Positions 53,728 through 64,000 of a stretch of DNA of 64,000 nucleotides are shown here, in pieces. Position 1 is the stretch's first letter. Each line of letters starts with the position of its first letter. Position numbers and translations under genes: made by a program. This DNA comes from Galeruca laticollis. Taxonomy: Eukaryota > Arthropoda > Insecta > Coleoptera > Chrysomelidae. Location: positions 61,272,551-61,336,550 of the forward strand of contig OY998180.1 of assembly GCA_963921935.1 (NCBI GenBank), in the 5' to 3' direction. The notes under the pieces are model-generated. The model did no database searches. It was given only the letters and a program-made list of their open reading frames with translations, and was not told where the DNA came from.

Positions 53728-54225
53728 GGTGTCGGTTCCAAAGATCCCGTGGGTATTCTTACCGCTTCATTGAAGGCAGTATCCAAGAGCTTCGAATTTC
53801 TCCAAACTGGTGATCATATTCTGCTGCTGAGAAACAATGTCAATGATTAAGAAGCTAGTACGCTAATATTAGCTGCTCATGCTGTTCCTGTTAGCTTTCG
53901 AATTGTTATTTCTGGATGAGACTTTATTTTTGGTATCGAGACAATGTTGTTTATAGGGCAAGTTAGATGGAGTTTTTAGAGACTGCAACAATACTCAATA
54001 TGCGGTTCTTCCCACAAAATATTCAGCCTACTTCCTGCCTCTCTCTTCATGGAAGGCGAACACCATGGTCTTTTGGAGATACCTAAAGTAAAAGGTAATT
54101 GTTGTGAAAGTATTCAGATGTTGAAATCATAATTTTAACATGCTCAAAAGTATCACGTTGTGCTTCAGCAGTAGAATCATCGGCATATCTAAATTGAATC
54201 TGTACCAGATAAACGAGACTGGTCA
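53728..54225 (-). pseudogene. jockey-type LINE reverse transcriptase remnant
   Basis: On the minus strand from about 54,222 the frame reads YLVQIQFRYADDSTAEAQRD, with the Y-A-D-D catalytic motif, then TFEHVKIMISTSEYFHNNYL. In shifted frames come RLNILWEEPHIEYC, YKQHCLDTKNKVSSRNN and SAAEYDHQF, then LLDTAFNEAVRIPTG and SLEPTPID near 53,730. This order (YADD, the W-x-G-x-x-L/I-E block, YKxHC-x-T-K-x-K, SAAEY, the R-x-x-T-G block and the final P-T-P-I-D) is that of the jockey-type RT common in insects. About ten lesions are present. Endonuclease and gag parts are not seen. Confidence 0.65.
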
Positions 54226-57200
54226 TAACTGAACGAATCTGAAGAATTTGTAGTCTTGTCGTATTCTTAAAAACAATAGTGTATGAACTTGACGATTTAG
54301 TGGAAATTTGGTTTTTATCTATCTGTTCGGGTAGAACTGTCGACTGTCTTTAGAAATATGCAGATAAGTGAATAAGACCGTATAATATTTCAATATACTC
54401 TCTTACAACCCTTCTATTGGAAAATAATTCACTTTACGATGGTTGCTAAACTCCCCACTATTCACAGAGAAGTAGTTAGACCACAATATTTGATTCATTA
54501 TCTTGCAATCACTTTTAGTCATAAGTTTGTAGAATAAACTTAAATATTTAAAAATCATCAGTATTGGCTACCATAATGGTTCACCGTGTATATTAAACAA
54601 TTACATTTGCTCATACCAGATTAAAATTAATAAAAATTACGTTCCTATCGTTAAAAAATAAGTATCATCAATTGTTTTAGCTCACTCGTTATTTGTCATG
54701 AACTTCAGTTTAAAACTTTAATTTGCTTAAATAGTTTAAGTTTAGAAATTATTACTAAAACCAATTTCTCTAGTCTTAAGACAATTATAAACACATCCTA
54801 CGTTGATTACGCCCATTTGAGCACCAGGGGGTTCAAAGAGACAAAGTCACTTGGCGAGATCTCGTAATTAAACTGTAATTATTCAAAATACATTTTAGCT
54901 AAAAACGAAATTTGTATGTATTTTAGATTTTTGACATTGCATCTCAGGAATGGTTATCTGTAGGGAAAACAGTATTAGTTTAAATTTTGTAGATAATTGC
55001 ATGATCTATTACTTTTGGCTCGCCTATTTTTACGAAAACTCATTGAATACACTATTTTGTACAGATAGGTTGGGATTTTTGATACCAACAGATTATTAAA
55101 TTTCCAACTCCAAAATAAAGAATTTAACGCATACTTTGGAAACATTTCGAATTACACATCAGTTACTTCTTTCCAAATCCAGTAAAATAGGATCAAGTGT
55201 ATTTTTTCCATCCAAGGTTAGAACTTTAAAATTTGATAGCTCTAATCGTTGTCTACGCCTATGTAGGCTGGTGAATTCTGGTACGGATAAATTGTGATTT
55301 GCATAAATGTCACCTATAAATCAAAAGAAGAGTGCTGCACAAAAGAGTTTAGTTATATTAAATCTTGTCTTCTCATTATTAACATTTACCTAACGCAAGA
55401 TTTACAAATCAGAGTGAATTATTCTCCGCGACATAGATTTTAACCAGTTCAAGTTCACTTTAATAGTTTCAAGTAGTCGAAGTAAAACGAAAATTGCCAA
55501 ATTATTTACTTCTGGGTTTAACTGAAATTAAGTAGGTGAATCAACAAGAACGCTAGATTTAAAAATGGTTACATGATATTTGACAACTTGGAAACCATTT
55601 TCTCCTATATAACTAAAAGTTCTAGGCTATATGGTGATTTAAAGTCTGAATGTACCTATTTTTATTTCGCAAAACAATAGCCAAGTCAACTTGTTTTTCC
55701 GAATCAAGGAGATCATTTGGTTCACAAGAGGTTTCCGTAACAACTCTGCTTGTTATATCTTTTCAATGAGTATTATTGAATAATAAAGATGCAACTTGTT
55801 CCATTTACATAAAGCCTTGTCCGGTTTTTCATCAGGAATTCCTTTGAGATGGTAGCTGCCGGATGATTTCACTGCAACTTTTATATGTATGTATTCTTTC
55901 TCAGAATATATAAAATCGGAAACTGAAATTCATCTAATTATTCCCTTTACGCCAAAGATTACAATTACAGTAATATGAACAATAAACAAATAGGAGAATA
56001 AATATTTAAAACTGGAAATTTTAAAAGAAAATGGACCAATTCATTGGCATTATTGTTTCACAACAGACAAAAACTAAATTAATGCTTTAAATAAATAATG
56101 AACTAGAAGTGGAAAACAAAATGTTCCATTTTGTAGTCCACAAAATACTTTTGTCCCATGTGACAAACAAATCTCCTGTGTTTTCTACATTTCGGCTGTT
56201 TCAATTCTGGAATATTAAAGTTGCGCTTTTGTGTCTACAGATAGTAGAACCTAAAATTAAATTCGTTTAAAATATTTATGTAGTAAACAAATACAGATTT
56301 TTGTAACTCTTAGAAATACTTACTATATTTAAAAGATTTTATTATTATTTTTTCAATTCCTAAATACACTTAGTTGACAGATGATGAGATAATGTAGCCT
56401 CATTTTTTAAGCTGTCTTCCCTATATTTCCAATAAACCCCTTAACAGACAGGTTAGTTAGAAGTAAGCTGCCTTAGCTCTCATGATTTCAAAAAATCAAA
56501 AACATACTGAATAAGGACTTTTCTTCGTTTTTGTATGCGAATTCACTGATTAGAAAATGTAAAAGTATAGACAATTTGAATATAACCTCATTGGTCAAGC
56601 TGTATATTTTCAATACTGTATTGTATTTTAAAATCCCTACATCTTAGGTATATTCAATGATAGTAAAGCTAAAGAATTTTGATAGAAATAATGAAACACA
56701 TCATTTTACAATTCTCTGCTACATGGACAAGTCAACATATAGTCGTTAATACAGATTTCCGCTGAATTGTACTACATTTAACGAGATTAATTTCTTAGAT
56801 AGTCACTAATGTCTCGAATTAAATAAGTTTCCTGCCGACAGTAGATCGTAGATCATCTCGTGACAAATGACTAGAGAAGCAGTTTAATAAACGTAACCAA
56901 ATTTGTAAAAAAAATTCAGAATGTAATTCCATCAAGAATAAAGAAATTTAAATGTGGGATTGTGTTGAACACAAAGATCGAAAAAGTTTATGAATACATA
57001 TGAAATATTTAAAAATTAACGAAAACAATTTAAAATTAGGCCTTATACTGACCTTCTTTTCAAATTTATTTCAACAACTGACATCTACTTCATGGTCCCA
57101 TCATTTCATTTGACATGAAGTAAATATATAAACTAAACATGCTGACAATCTAGGCTCTACCTCAGTGAGATTTTCATAGATTTTTGATCTGAATTCACCC

Positions 57201-59844
57201 CATTCTATGATAAAATACTATCAATTATAGTTTCTATATAACACCCAGTGTTTCATTTTATAAAAAAAATAATATTTATACGGTACAGTATTAACAGTAA
57301 TTTTTACTCATATTTCAAAATTATATTTCTTGTCGGATTTTTAAAAATAAAAACTAATTATAATGTAGACAGGTTCAACAGCCCTTGTGCACGACACTGT
57401 TGCGTTATTTAGTTGTTTCCGTGCCCCGGTCTCGTAGTTGATAAATGCCAGCCCGTATTTTTGCTGAACACGACCTGCATGTTTATATTGTTTATAATAA
57501 TAACTCCAGCAATGTTTCGCCACGGAGCCATGCTCGGGAGATTTGTGTAAATAGGCGTCGGACGTGGAGTAAACTAAATCAAATAAAAAACAAGAATAAA
57601 AATGGGAGAAATAGAAATATACAGCCTTGGGGTAATACTTTCGGAAAGCGAGTGAGTAATGGGTTTCCATAAATTTATTCGTTGAAATCAGGATCCTACC
57701 TTTAAATTCTTGGCTACAAAAATATAGCTGCTCGCAGCATTCAAAAGTCTGTTTAAATATTTAATAGTTCACCCTTATTTCACATTTATCATTGGCTAGA
57801 TGGACTGTTATGTTATCAAGGTCGCAAATATAGTTATTTACTTAGTTGAGCGCTGTTTTTGTTCAAATAACAAAATGGTCCAAGTACTGAATTCAAAAAC
57901 TTTCAGAGCATTTCAAGCACCAGTCTGTACTGATAATAAGAATTAAATTTGGAAGAACTAGAAGTGCGGAATGAAAGGAAAGTTGGACGAAAGAAAAACA
58001 GTGGATAACAACGAAGGGAAGAAAAATATTGCAACAACAATAACTACAATTTACACCAGAAATACAGAATTAATATTGAGTAAATACTAACCTTCGAAAT
58101 ATGGCTGTGAACATTGTAGGCCAATCTGACCCTTTGCTCAAAAGTTACAGACATTTTTTTTATTTTCAAAACCAAGAAAACAAAATTTCATGTGGAAAGT
58201 AATGCTTATTCAAGGGAACAAGACCGTTGAAACAAAAATTTGGCTTGATAAGCATTTGCAGTAAGAAAATCGACCATTTTGATTGGTTTGCTGAATTTAC
58301 ACGTGGTCGGAAGTGGTTACAGTGGAAAACATTGAAAAGGTTTTTGGAAAACCGTAAAATGAAGCTACAACAGAAAGCTGACATAGATGACATTCGGTAG
58401 CCGGTTTTTTACAGTAAGATGCCGCCACATTCCACACAGCACAGGCTACATGAACTCTGTATCTTCAATCGATTTTGCTAATTAAAATAATGCCCAACAC
58501 AGTGTTGTTAATTAATTTTAATTTAGCGCTCTGCATAAAATTCACGGTTTAACAAATGTTTGAATTTTTCTATTGATACAAATTCTACGCTTCTGGCTTC
58601 TATTCTACATCTGTTGAAATTAATGTTACACATGTATTGATATTCAAATTAAATATTAATCAATTTGAACAAGTTTACACAAAATGATTCTAAGTTGACA
58701 GCTTATATTGGGAACAAGGACTGGTAGTCTGTCATGATGTAGTTAAATATTTACACAAGTATATAGTTCACATAAGGAGATGAAAAATATCGGTTCATTA
58801 TAAATTAAAAGGTAGATTATTCTCGAGTCAATCAATAGGATCTTCATATCATGTGGAATATAGTTGAATAGTCCTTTTCATCACCAGGACAAGCGCTGCC
58901 GCCATGTTGAAAGAGCGTTAGTTCATGCTGTTTTGTGCATTAATGGCTAGGAAAGCAATATTATCTGAGCCAACAAATACATCATTAGGACAAATAATTA
59001 ATAATGCTGTACTTGTTCACAATTCAGTTGAAGTAAGCGCTAATTAAAAAGGTAGTTAAAGTGAGTTGGTTGAGAGGTTAGCTCTAAATACAATCTTATT
59101 ATCTAAATAAAATAAATGACTATTGAATAATTTATTCTAATTAATTATGATAATTTATTGTTATTGTAGAAACTCTAAAATTAACATCGAGGTTGATAAT
59201 TAATATTATTAATAATATTAAAATTTAAAAATGTTTTGTATTTATGAACGTTACAGTTTGAATTTTAGAATTACGCGAATATATTACTGCTGTAGATATT
59301 TTTACGATATTGCAAACAAGGTTTAAGAAAATTTATAAAAAATATGTATTGGCTTTAAATGATTTATAACGTGTATCACTCTTACACACTCCACAAAACA
59401 CTGTTTTAATGTTTCTTTTCGTACAATCAGAGGTAATTCTGGTAGAGATAACACAATTATAGTCGACTTTAAAAATTTATGTTTTTATTAATTTTTTTTT
59501 TAATAAATATTTGTTTAATAATTGTTGATTTGTACTATTTGTACACATGTATTTTAATATGCTGGTTTACAAAAAACAGTATGAAAAAAGGGTGGACTGA
59601 CGTACGCGCACAAAAAAAATTGTGGTGATGAAGAAAAAACCTACGAATACAATTTGCCTGGATCCCTTGTAGACAGGACCTTATTTGGGTATTTAGCCGT
59701 TCCGGGCATAGATAATTTTCGCCGCCTTTTACATACACTAACACTATATAAGTCAAGAGCTTGTTATGTTGGGGGATATTAAGTGTATAAGTACATAAAA
59801 TATATGATATTGTTGGGATTATACCTATAATATTTACATCAGTC
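54226..59844. other. 5.6 kb without a recognised gene
   Basis: AT-rich sequence with scattered short open frames (for example 57,341-57,670, 57,445-57,672, 58,166-58,393 and 59,535-59,756). None has a recognisable motif, and overlapping frames on both strands are equally open. I see no repeat family or RNA gene here. Confidence 0.45.
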
Positions 59845-59893
59845 TATTGGGCATTCTGAAGAAGTACCTATACGAAAGTTGATGAGAGTTTTT
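59845..59893 (+). ncRNA. isolated hammerhead-like motif
   Basis: Stem I CAUU with GAUG (one G-U), core CUGAAGA, an extra A, stem II GUA-CCUA-UAC, GAAA, then GUU. It has the same layout as the PLE-associated motifs but no PLE coding sequence is nearby; it may be an orphan PLE end. Stem II is only three base pairs. Confidence 0.35.
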
Positions 59894-60949
59894 ATGTTTG
59901 TTGTAACAATGTATGTCTTTTAAAGAAATTCACAGAAACTACCTACTGAATGGATTGAAATATTTTCTTATCTGACACGTGACTTAGTTGATGATATTAT
60001 TCAACACATACTATGTTTGTATTGTCTTCTTCTAATAACAGAAAAAGAACGAAACTCAATACAAGCATTTGTCATATTGTTTCGATTCAGATGCATATGG
60101 TTGATGACGTATCAATCACGTGTCGGAAAAGATTCAGCGTTTCTACTGTATGTATCTTCCAACTTGATTATCAACCTATTTCGAGTCACTGCTGCGTATG
60201 GGCCTCTTTTCCCTTGTGTTCAGATAACTTAGATATTCCCACTATACAACCTGCAGTAGATTGGATGACTAATGGCTAGGTTTGCAGAAAGGAATAAGTC
60301 AATTTAACCATTCCTCATTTTGTGCCGCTCTGGGCAAATATCCAGCTTTTAGTTTACTAAATAAGGTATTTAGAGAAGTTATTGTGAATATTATTTAGCA
60401 CTCTAATTTTTCCATACTTAGTGTTTCTCTAAATGTCATGTTGATTGTTCAGAATTACAAATTGCGAATATTAAATGAATCAAACAGTTCTATTGGATTT
60501 ATTTTGTAACAAACAAGTTTAGGTTAAAGGAATTGCTATTTTAAATTTAATACATATCAAAGTAAAAAATTGATCATGATACTTTAATCCAGCGTAGGCG
60601 GTGAAAATATATTACCAACAATTTTTTTCCCGCGATAAAATGAAATCGTTCGCAATTCAAAATAAACACAAGAAACATTTCCAAAACTTTCTGTTTTCTC
60701 CCTACATTTTCATGGTTTTGCAGTGCTAAATTTAATTCCAGACTTTCGTGATTTTCGCAGTTTTCGAAGCCTGCAGCAAAATATCTCCTTTCAGGTTCAC
60801 GGGATATAACCGTCCTATCCACTTAGTTTCTTTCTCTCTCTCTCTTAGATAACAGGCAATCAAAGAAGAAATATATACAGTATCAATTAGAAACGCTATT
60901 TTTTAGCTGCTTTTTCATTAGTTACCAGTTTTTCTGTTCATACTGTAAT
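59894..60949. other. no gene recognised
   Basis: AT-rich; open frames at 60,013-60,279 and 60,574-60,822 lack motifs. A short CT run is at about 60,832-60,847. Confidence 0.4.
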
Positions 60950-61346
60950 TGTTTTCCTATTTATTTAAATAGTTCTTAAAACAACGGGTGGATAAATGTA
61001 TACCCACGGTATATCTACTCACATGATTTATTTATACACTTATACTTAATTTATGTACACACTTAATTCTAATTTATATTAAATACACTGTTCACAGTTC
61101 ACTTCTTGTTCTGCTGTATTCGCTTTGATATCAAACTGTAGACTGCCCTGCGGTTCGTAGGTAGTCGCTTTTCTGGAACATTTGGATTCCTGAAATTTTT
61201 AGATTGCGGCTCCCAACAAACTTTCTTAGAAATGACTCTATAAAGACAATCACAAAAAATAGCCCTTCCCATAAATCAGTGCGCTCCCGTCCAAATTTTA
61301 AATATATTAATAGACGGGGTAGGCACCAGTGTGCGATTTCGTAACA
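60950..61346 (-). repeat. LTR of the Ty3/gypsy family
   Basis: On the minus strand the LTR begins TGTTACGAAATCGCACACTG directly after a purine-rich tract. It contains gattgcggc and tagtcgctt words shared with copy 1 and a cluster of short ttcactta-like words. The 3' border (about 60,950) is approximate. Confidence 0.65.
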
Positions 61347-61625
61347 TTACCCCATCCTTAAAAAAAGTTCCTCCTGAGACTTGTGTGTAGCCCGGACTGG
61401 ATGTTTAAATCGACAACTGGGCCCATTACAACACTTTTTGGTAGTGTGGAAATAACAGGGCACCGTCTTCATCGGGTACTGATAACGGGGGGTATAGTTG
61501 TAAATTATTAAGTGGACACCGGTATCTTGGAAGATCACGTCTATCATGTTCCTGATGACTCGCCAATCCAATTGGTTGCTCTCTATTCTAGGCATTGCTA
61601 GTTTCTCCACATTGGATTGCACAGT
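61347..61625 (-). pseudogene. macro domain C-terminal half plus CCCH zinc finger (gypsy-encoded)
   Basis: The minus-strand frame reads VEKLAMPRIESNQLDWRVIR, then NMIDVIFQDTGVHLIIYNY, the same macro-like strand-helix-strand as in copy 1. Next is KTVPCYFHTTKKCCNGPSCR then FKHPVRATHKSQEELFLRMG and a stop. The Cys/His spacing is C-x7-C-x5-C-x3-H, the canonical CCCH zinc finger, a fold that usually binds RNA. The stop is followed within about 15 bp by the LTR, so this is the true C-terminus of the last gene in the element. The macro domain's first half is missing at the truncation near 61,610. CCCH fingers next to macro domains suggest an RNA- or ADP-ribose-related accessory role, but this is inference. 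Confidence 0.62.
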
Positions 61626-61659
61626 ATAAATCTGTCGCATAAAAAGATAACAATCATGA

Positions 61660-63190
61660 AGTTTTGGTCATAATAAATAAACATTCCTACCTTAATATCA
61701 AGTCAGACTTGCTTCGTATGTCAACAATTTCTAGTTCTACCATTAACTCAGTGATTCAATAGCCTGGCCGTCAATTTGTTTAGCACCAACTGGATTAATA
61801 TTTAAAGGAAATAATTACACTCAGTAGAATAGTTACAGTAATCTGAATATACACTTAAAAAGAGTGAACTTTGTTATATGTACCATTGAATGTAAACAAC
61901 ATTCCATTAGTAGATTCCACGAAGTAAGGGTCGAGACAGTTAACATTCCATTATTCGAATCAAACAGTTGATTTGCCATATGTCATAGCCTTGCTCATTC
62001 TTCTTTTACAAACGTTCAGAGAGCTGTGATTCGTACGGAAGGTTGCCTACCGGTGTACTGTGGATGTACATCAGGGTATAATGGGTGATGCTTATTTTGT
62101 AAATATAGTCGTGGGATGTGGGATATTAGTGAATATAGGGTTTAATGTTGATTAGTGAATTAGTGTTTTTATACGGGGGGTTTTAATATGCGATGTACAA
62201 GTAGAGTAATTCACTCCGAGGTCATGAAACGTATGTGCTCCATACAGCTAGAGTGAGAGTGTCTCTCGAACGGAAAGGTGGGTTGTCAATGAAACCTGTC
62301 GCGTTTCTTTCTATCTGATCAGCGTGGTGTCGAGTTTAGGTGGTTATTGGGAGCCCCAAAAATTCGAATGAAGATTACACATTCATCCCGTAGGGGAACA
62401 TGGATTTGAGAGGGTAGGTTGGTTTGGGTGGAGTAGTGTGGGTTAGAGAAGTTTGTGGAGATAGTATTTCGTCCAGACCTCATCTGTGAGATGCAGATGG
62501 ATATGTAAGCCCAGTCACCTACAACGCTATGGGTTTAATGTTCATTTAACGGCTTTTAACTACCTATTAGCAGCACACAGGAGAAGCCTGTCCTAGCCAA
62601 ACAGGTGAGATTTATTTTATTTAACATTTGCTGTAACTAGTAATTGCTCCTCATAGTGTTGCGAATGAGATGACACCACCTAATTATATATTCAAGATAG
62701 ATCTTGTGTATATTATGTTACGGGTAAAGTACTTGTTAGTAAGGGGTGGTTATCTCGGGTTTTGTTAATTTTAGACTTTATAGGGGGTAATATACTTACG
62801 TTATCAAATAGATGGTTTAATTGAAGCCTACTTTGGGATTTTTTTATTAAAGTGGGCCGTCCCACTCAGGTAGTTAATGGTTATTGGCAGGTTGATAATA
62901 GGATTCACACTGGGATAAATGTGATGAACTCCTAAGGTGGTTTAATGTCAATAGAGTATAGTGACAACACTAATTAGTGTTTTTTTAGGGTTTATTCATA
63001 GATTCTGGGGTACTGTTGGATTCCGGTTATTCGGATTTCCGTATTGGATTAGCTCCGGAGTCACTTGGTGTTGGTTCGTTGTACCACGACGCTCCTGCGA
63101 TGCTGGCAGCCCCACCATAGTGACTGCTATCTCAGGAACAACTTGTGGATCGTCAGGATTTATCACCAACGTGTGAAAACGCGCAAGTTT
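61660..63190. other. G/T-rich block without a recognised gene
   Basis: From about 62,020 to 63,180 the plus strand is visibly richer in G and T than its surroundings. It contains the 27-bp word shared with 18.2 kb (61,914-61,940). A minus-strand frame at about 63,177-62,990 reads VINPDDPQVVPEIAVTMVGL then PASQERRGTTNQHQVTPEL, which is protein-like but unrecognised. The plus-strand frame at 62,961-63,176 overlaps it and looks like a shadow. Confidence 0.4.
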
Positions 63191-63199
63191 TTAACATTT

Positions 63200-64000
63200 T
63201 AATTTTTCTATAATTATTTTTATAGTGTATATATATATAACATTTGTATTTATATATAATTGAGTGAATGAAAACGACGAGTACTCAGTGTGTATGTGTT
63301 TATTAATCTGCAGCTAAGCGCTTTCGGCTATTAAGCCATTATCAAAGCTGTCCTATGAAATTACAAAGTTTGTGAAATTTTGAAAAAAACAATTTAAAAA
63401 GTTGAACTCACGTCATTAAAAAACAGGTGTCAAAACCATCCAGTTGATAAAAAAGAAACAATGCACAAAGTTAAAACATTGTTATGATGAAGTCATTCAA
63501 TTAAAAACATTAAAATTACCCTATTGAAAGGGTGTACAATTATAATTTATATGATGGAAATTCCCATTCAGAAGTGTAAACTGAATGAAAACCGTTGACA
63601 AGTTTGACGTTAAAAATACGGTGGCTAATAAGCCAGCGTGCCGTAAAAACAAGTGTATGACAATACAACATATTTGTGTGATGAACATTGAATCAAACGT
63701 ATGATTGAAAAGATGAAAAAATTCATATAGTAAACAGTAAATTGTAGGAAACCCTATATATTACATTTATTTTTAAATTTGAATAATGAAGCTAAAGATG
63801 TGATAAAACAAAAAATTGAAAAAACTATTCAAATTCCAATTATCACCATTAATCTACTTTAGATGAATAGGAAAATCCCCTTCCTCCCTTGGTTGTATAC
63901 TGAAATTGAATTAGAGGTTGGATCCATACCCCAGCCAGTCAGGAACAAGCGTAGTAACCTAAACGTGTGAAATGCTAAATAACATAAATTAAAAAAACAC
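63200..64000 (-). mobile_element. probable PLE 3' end region, runs out of the window
   Basis: A short TA-rich tract (63,225-63,262) is followed by a hammerhead-like motif in the same orientation as in the 12.9-16.0 kb PLE (minus). The coding region would lie to the right, but no PLE protein motif is visible before position 64,000. The assignment rests on the motif and its position beside a TA-rich tract. Confidence 0.4.
63305..63352 (-). ncRNA. hammerhead-like motif near window end
   Basis: Stem I CAGCU with AGCUG (five perfect pairs), core UUGAUAA, an extra U, stem II GGC-UUAAUA-GCC, GAAA, the palindromic stem III GCGC, then UU at the cleavage position. Positions 3 and 8 are U and A. Confidence 0.52.

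Larger units (their letters stand above)
60950..61625 (-). mobile_element. Ty3/gypsy fragment, copy 2 (macro/CCCH region and 3' LTR)
   Basis: The fragment carries the last part of the macro-like domain, a CCCH zinc finger, a stop, a polypurine stretch (AAGGATGGGG on the minus strand) and then an LTR beginning TGTTACG at 61,346. It matches copy 1 (10,540-11,285) through the macro part and LTR. The 5' border is near 61,610, where similarity to copy 1 stops. Pol is absent. Confidence 0.75.

Noticed and set aside
57341..57672. Overlapping frames at 57.4 kb
   Set aside because: Mutually antisense shadows without any motif; could not be tied to a gene or element.
62020..63180. Nuclear copy of mitochondrial DNA
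   Set aside because: The G/T bias suggested it, but no mitochondrial protein, tRNA or rRNA motif could be read on either strand.

Overview
The window reads as intergenic or intronic DNA from an animal genome, most likely an insect or other arthropod. It is strongly AT-rich, has (TA)n microsatellites, and is packed with decayed transposable elements of families common in insects. I found no convincing single-copy host gene, no rRNA or tRNA gene and no bacterial-type operon. Nearly every reading frame that can be assigned belongs to a transposon, and almost all are broken by stops or frameshifts. I cannot name the species or order.

Layout. 0.2-2.4 kb: pogo/Tigger-like transposase remnant (minus). 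4.2-5.4 kb: small duplication and a MITE whose relative lies at 35.5 kb. 6.2-9.5 kb: Tc1-like element with a Merlin element nested inside, the latter with a perfect 8-bp target duplication. 10.5-11.9 kb: 3' part of a Ty3/gypsy retrotransposon (minus) that appears to carry a macro (ADP-ribose-binding) domain downstream of integrase. A second fragment of the family at 61 kb shows a CCCH zinc finger after it. 11.9-12.7 kb: IS630/Tc1-type transposase. 12.9-16.0 kb: a near-complete Penelope-like element (PLE) between (TA)n tracts. 16.4-17.8 kb: jockey-like LINE remnant. 18.0-18.2 kb: a perfect 100-bp-arm hairpin. 20.1-22.9 kb: a palindromic mariner derivative and two inverted PLE-end structures. 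22.9-25.9 kb: RTE-like LINE. 26.8-29.0 kb: repeats with a tandem core and mariner pieces. 29.2-31.8 kb: a satellite array that flips orientation in the middle. 32.1-34.3 and 37.0-40.0 kb: two PIF/Harbinger elements, the second with complete ends. 40.4-43.4 and 49.9-51.2 kb: two members of a DDE-type family with 4-bp target sites. 43.7-44.5 kb: Mutator-like remnant. 48.6-49.0 kb: second IS630-type fragment. 53.7-54.2 kb: decayed jockey RT. 59.9 and 63.3 kb: isolated PLE-type ends. The rest is AT-rich sequence in which I recognise nothing.

Two observations stand out. First, the macro domain plus CCCH finger encoded 3' of pol in a Ty3/gypsy family, seen in two independently broken copies. Second, a recurring hammerhead-ribozyme-like motif at seven loci, mostly at PLE ends, in which core positions 3 and 8 switch together (C/G or U/A). 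A well-formed example at 25,921-25,980 has a GUC cleavage site and a palindromic stem III.

All family calls are made by eye from motifs; no database search was possible.
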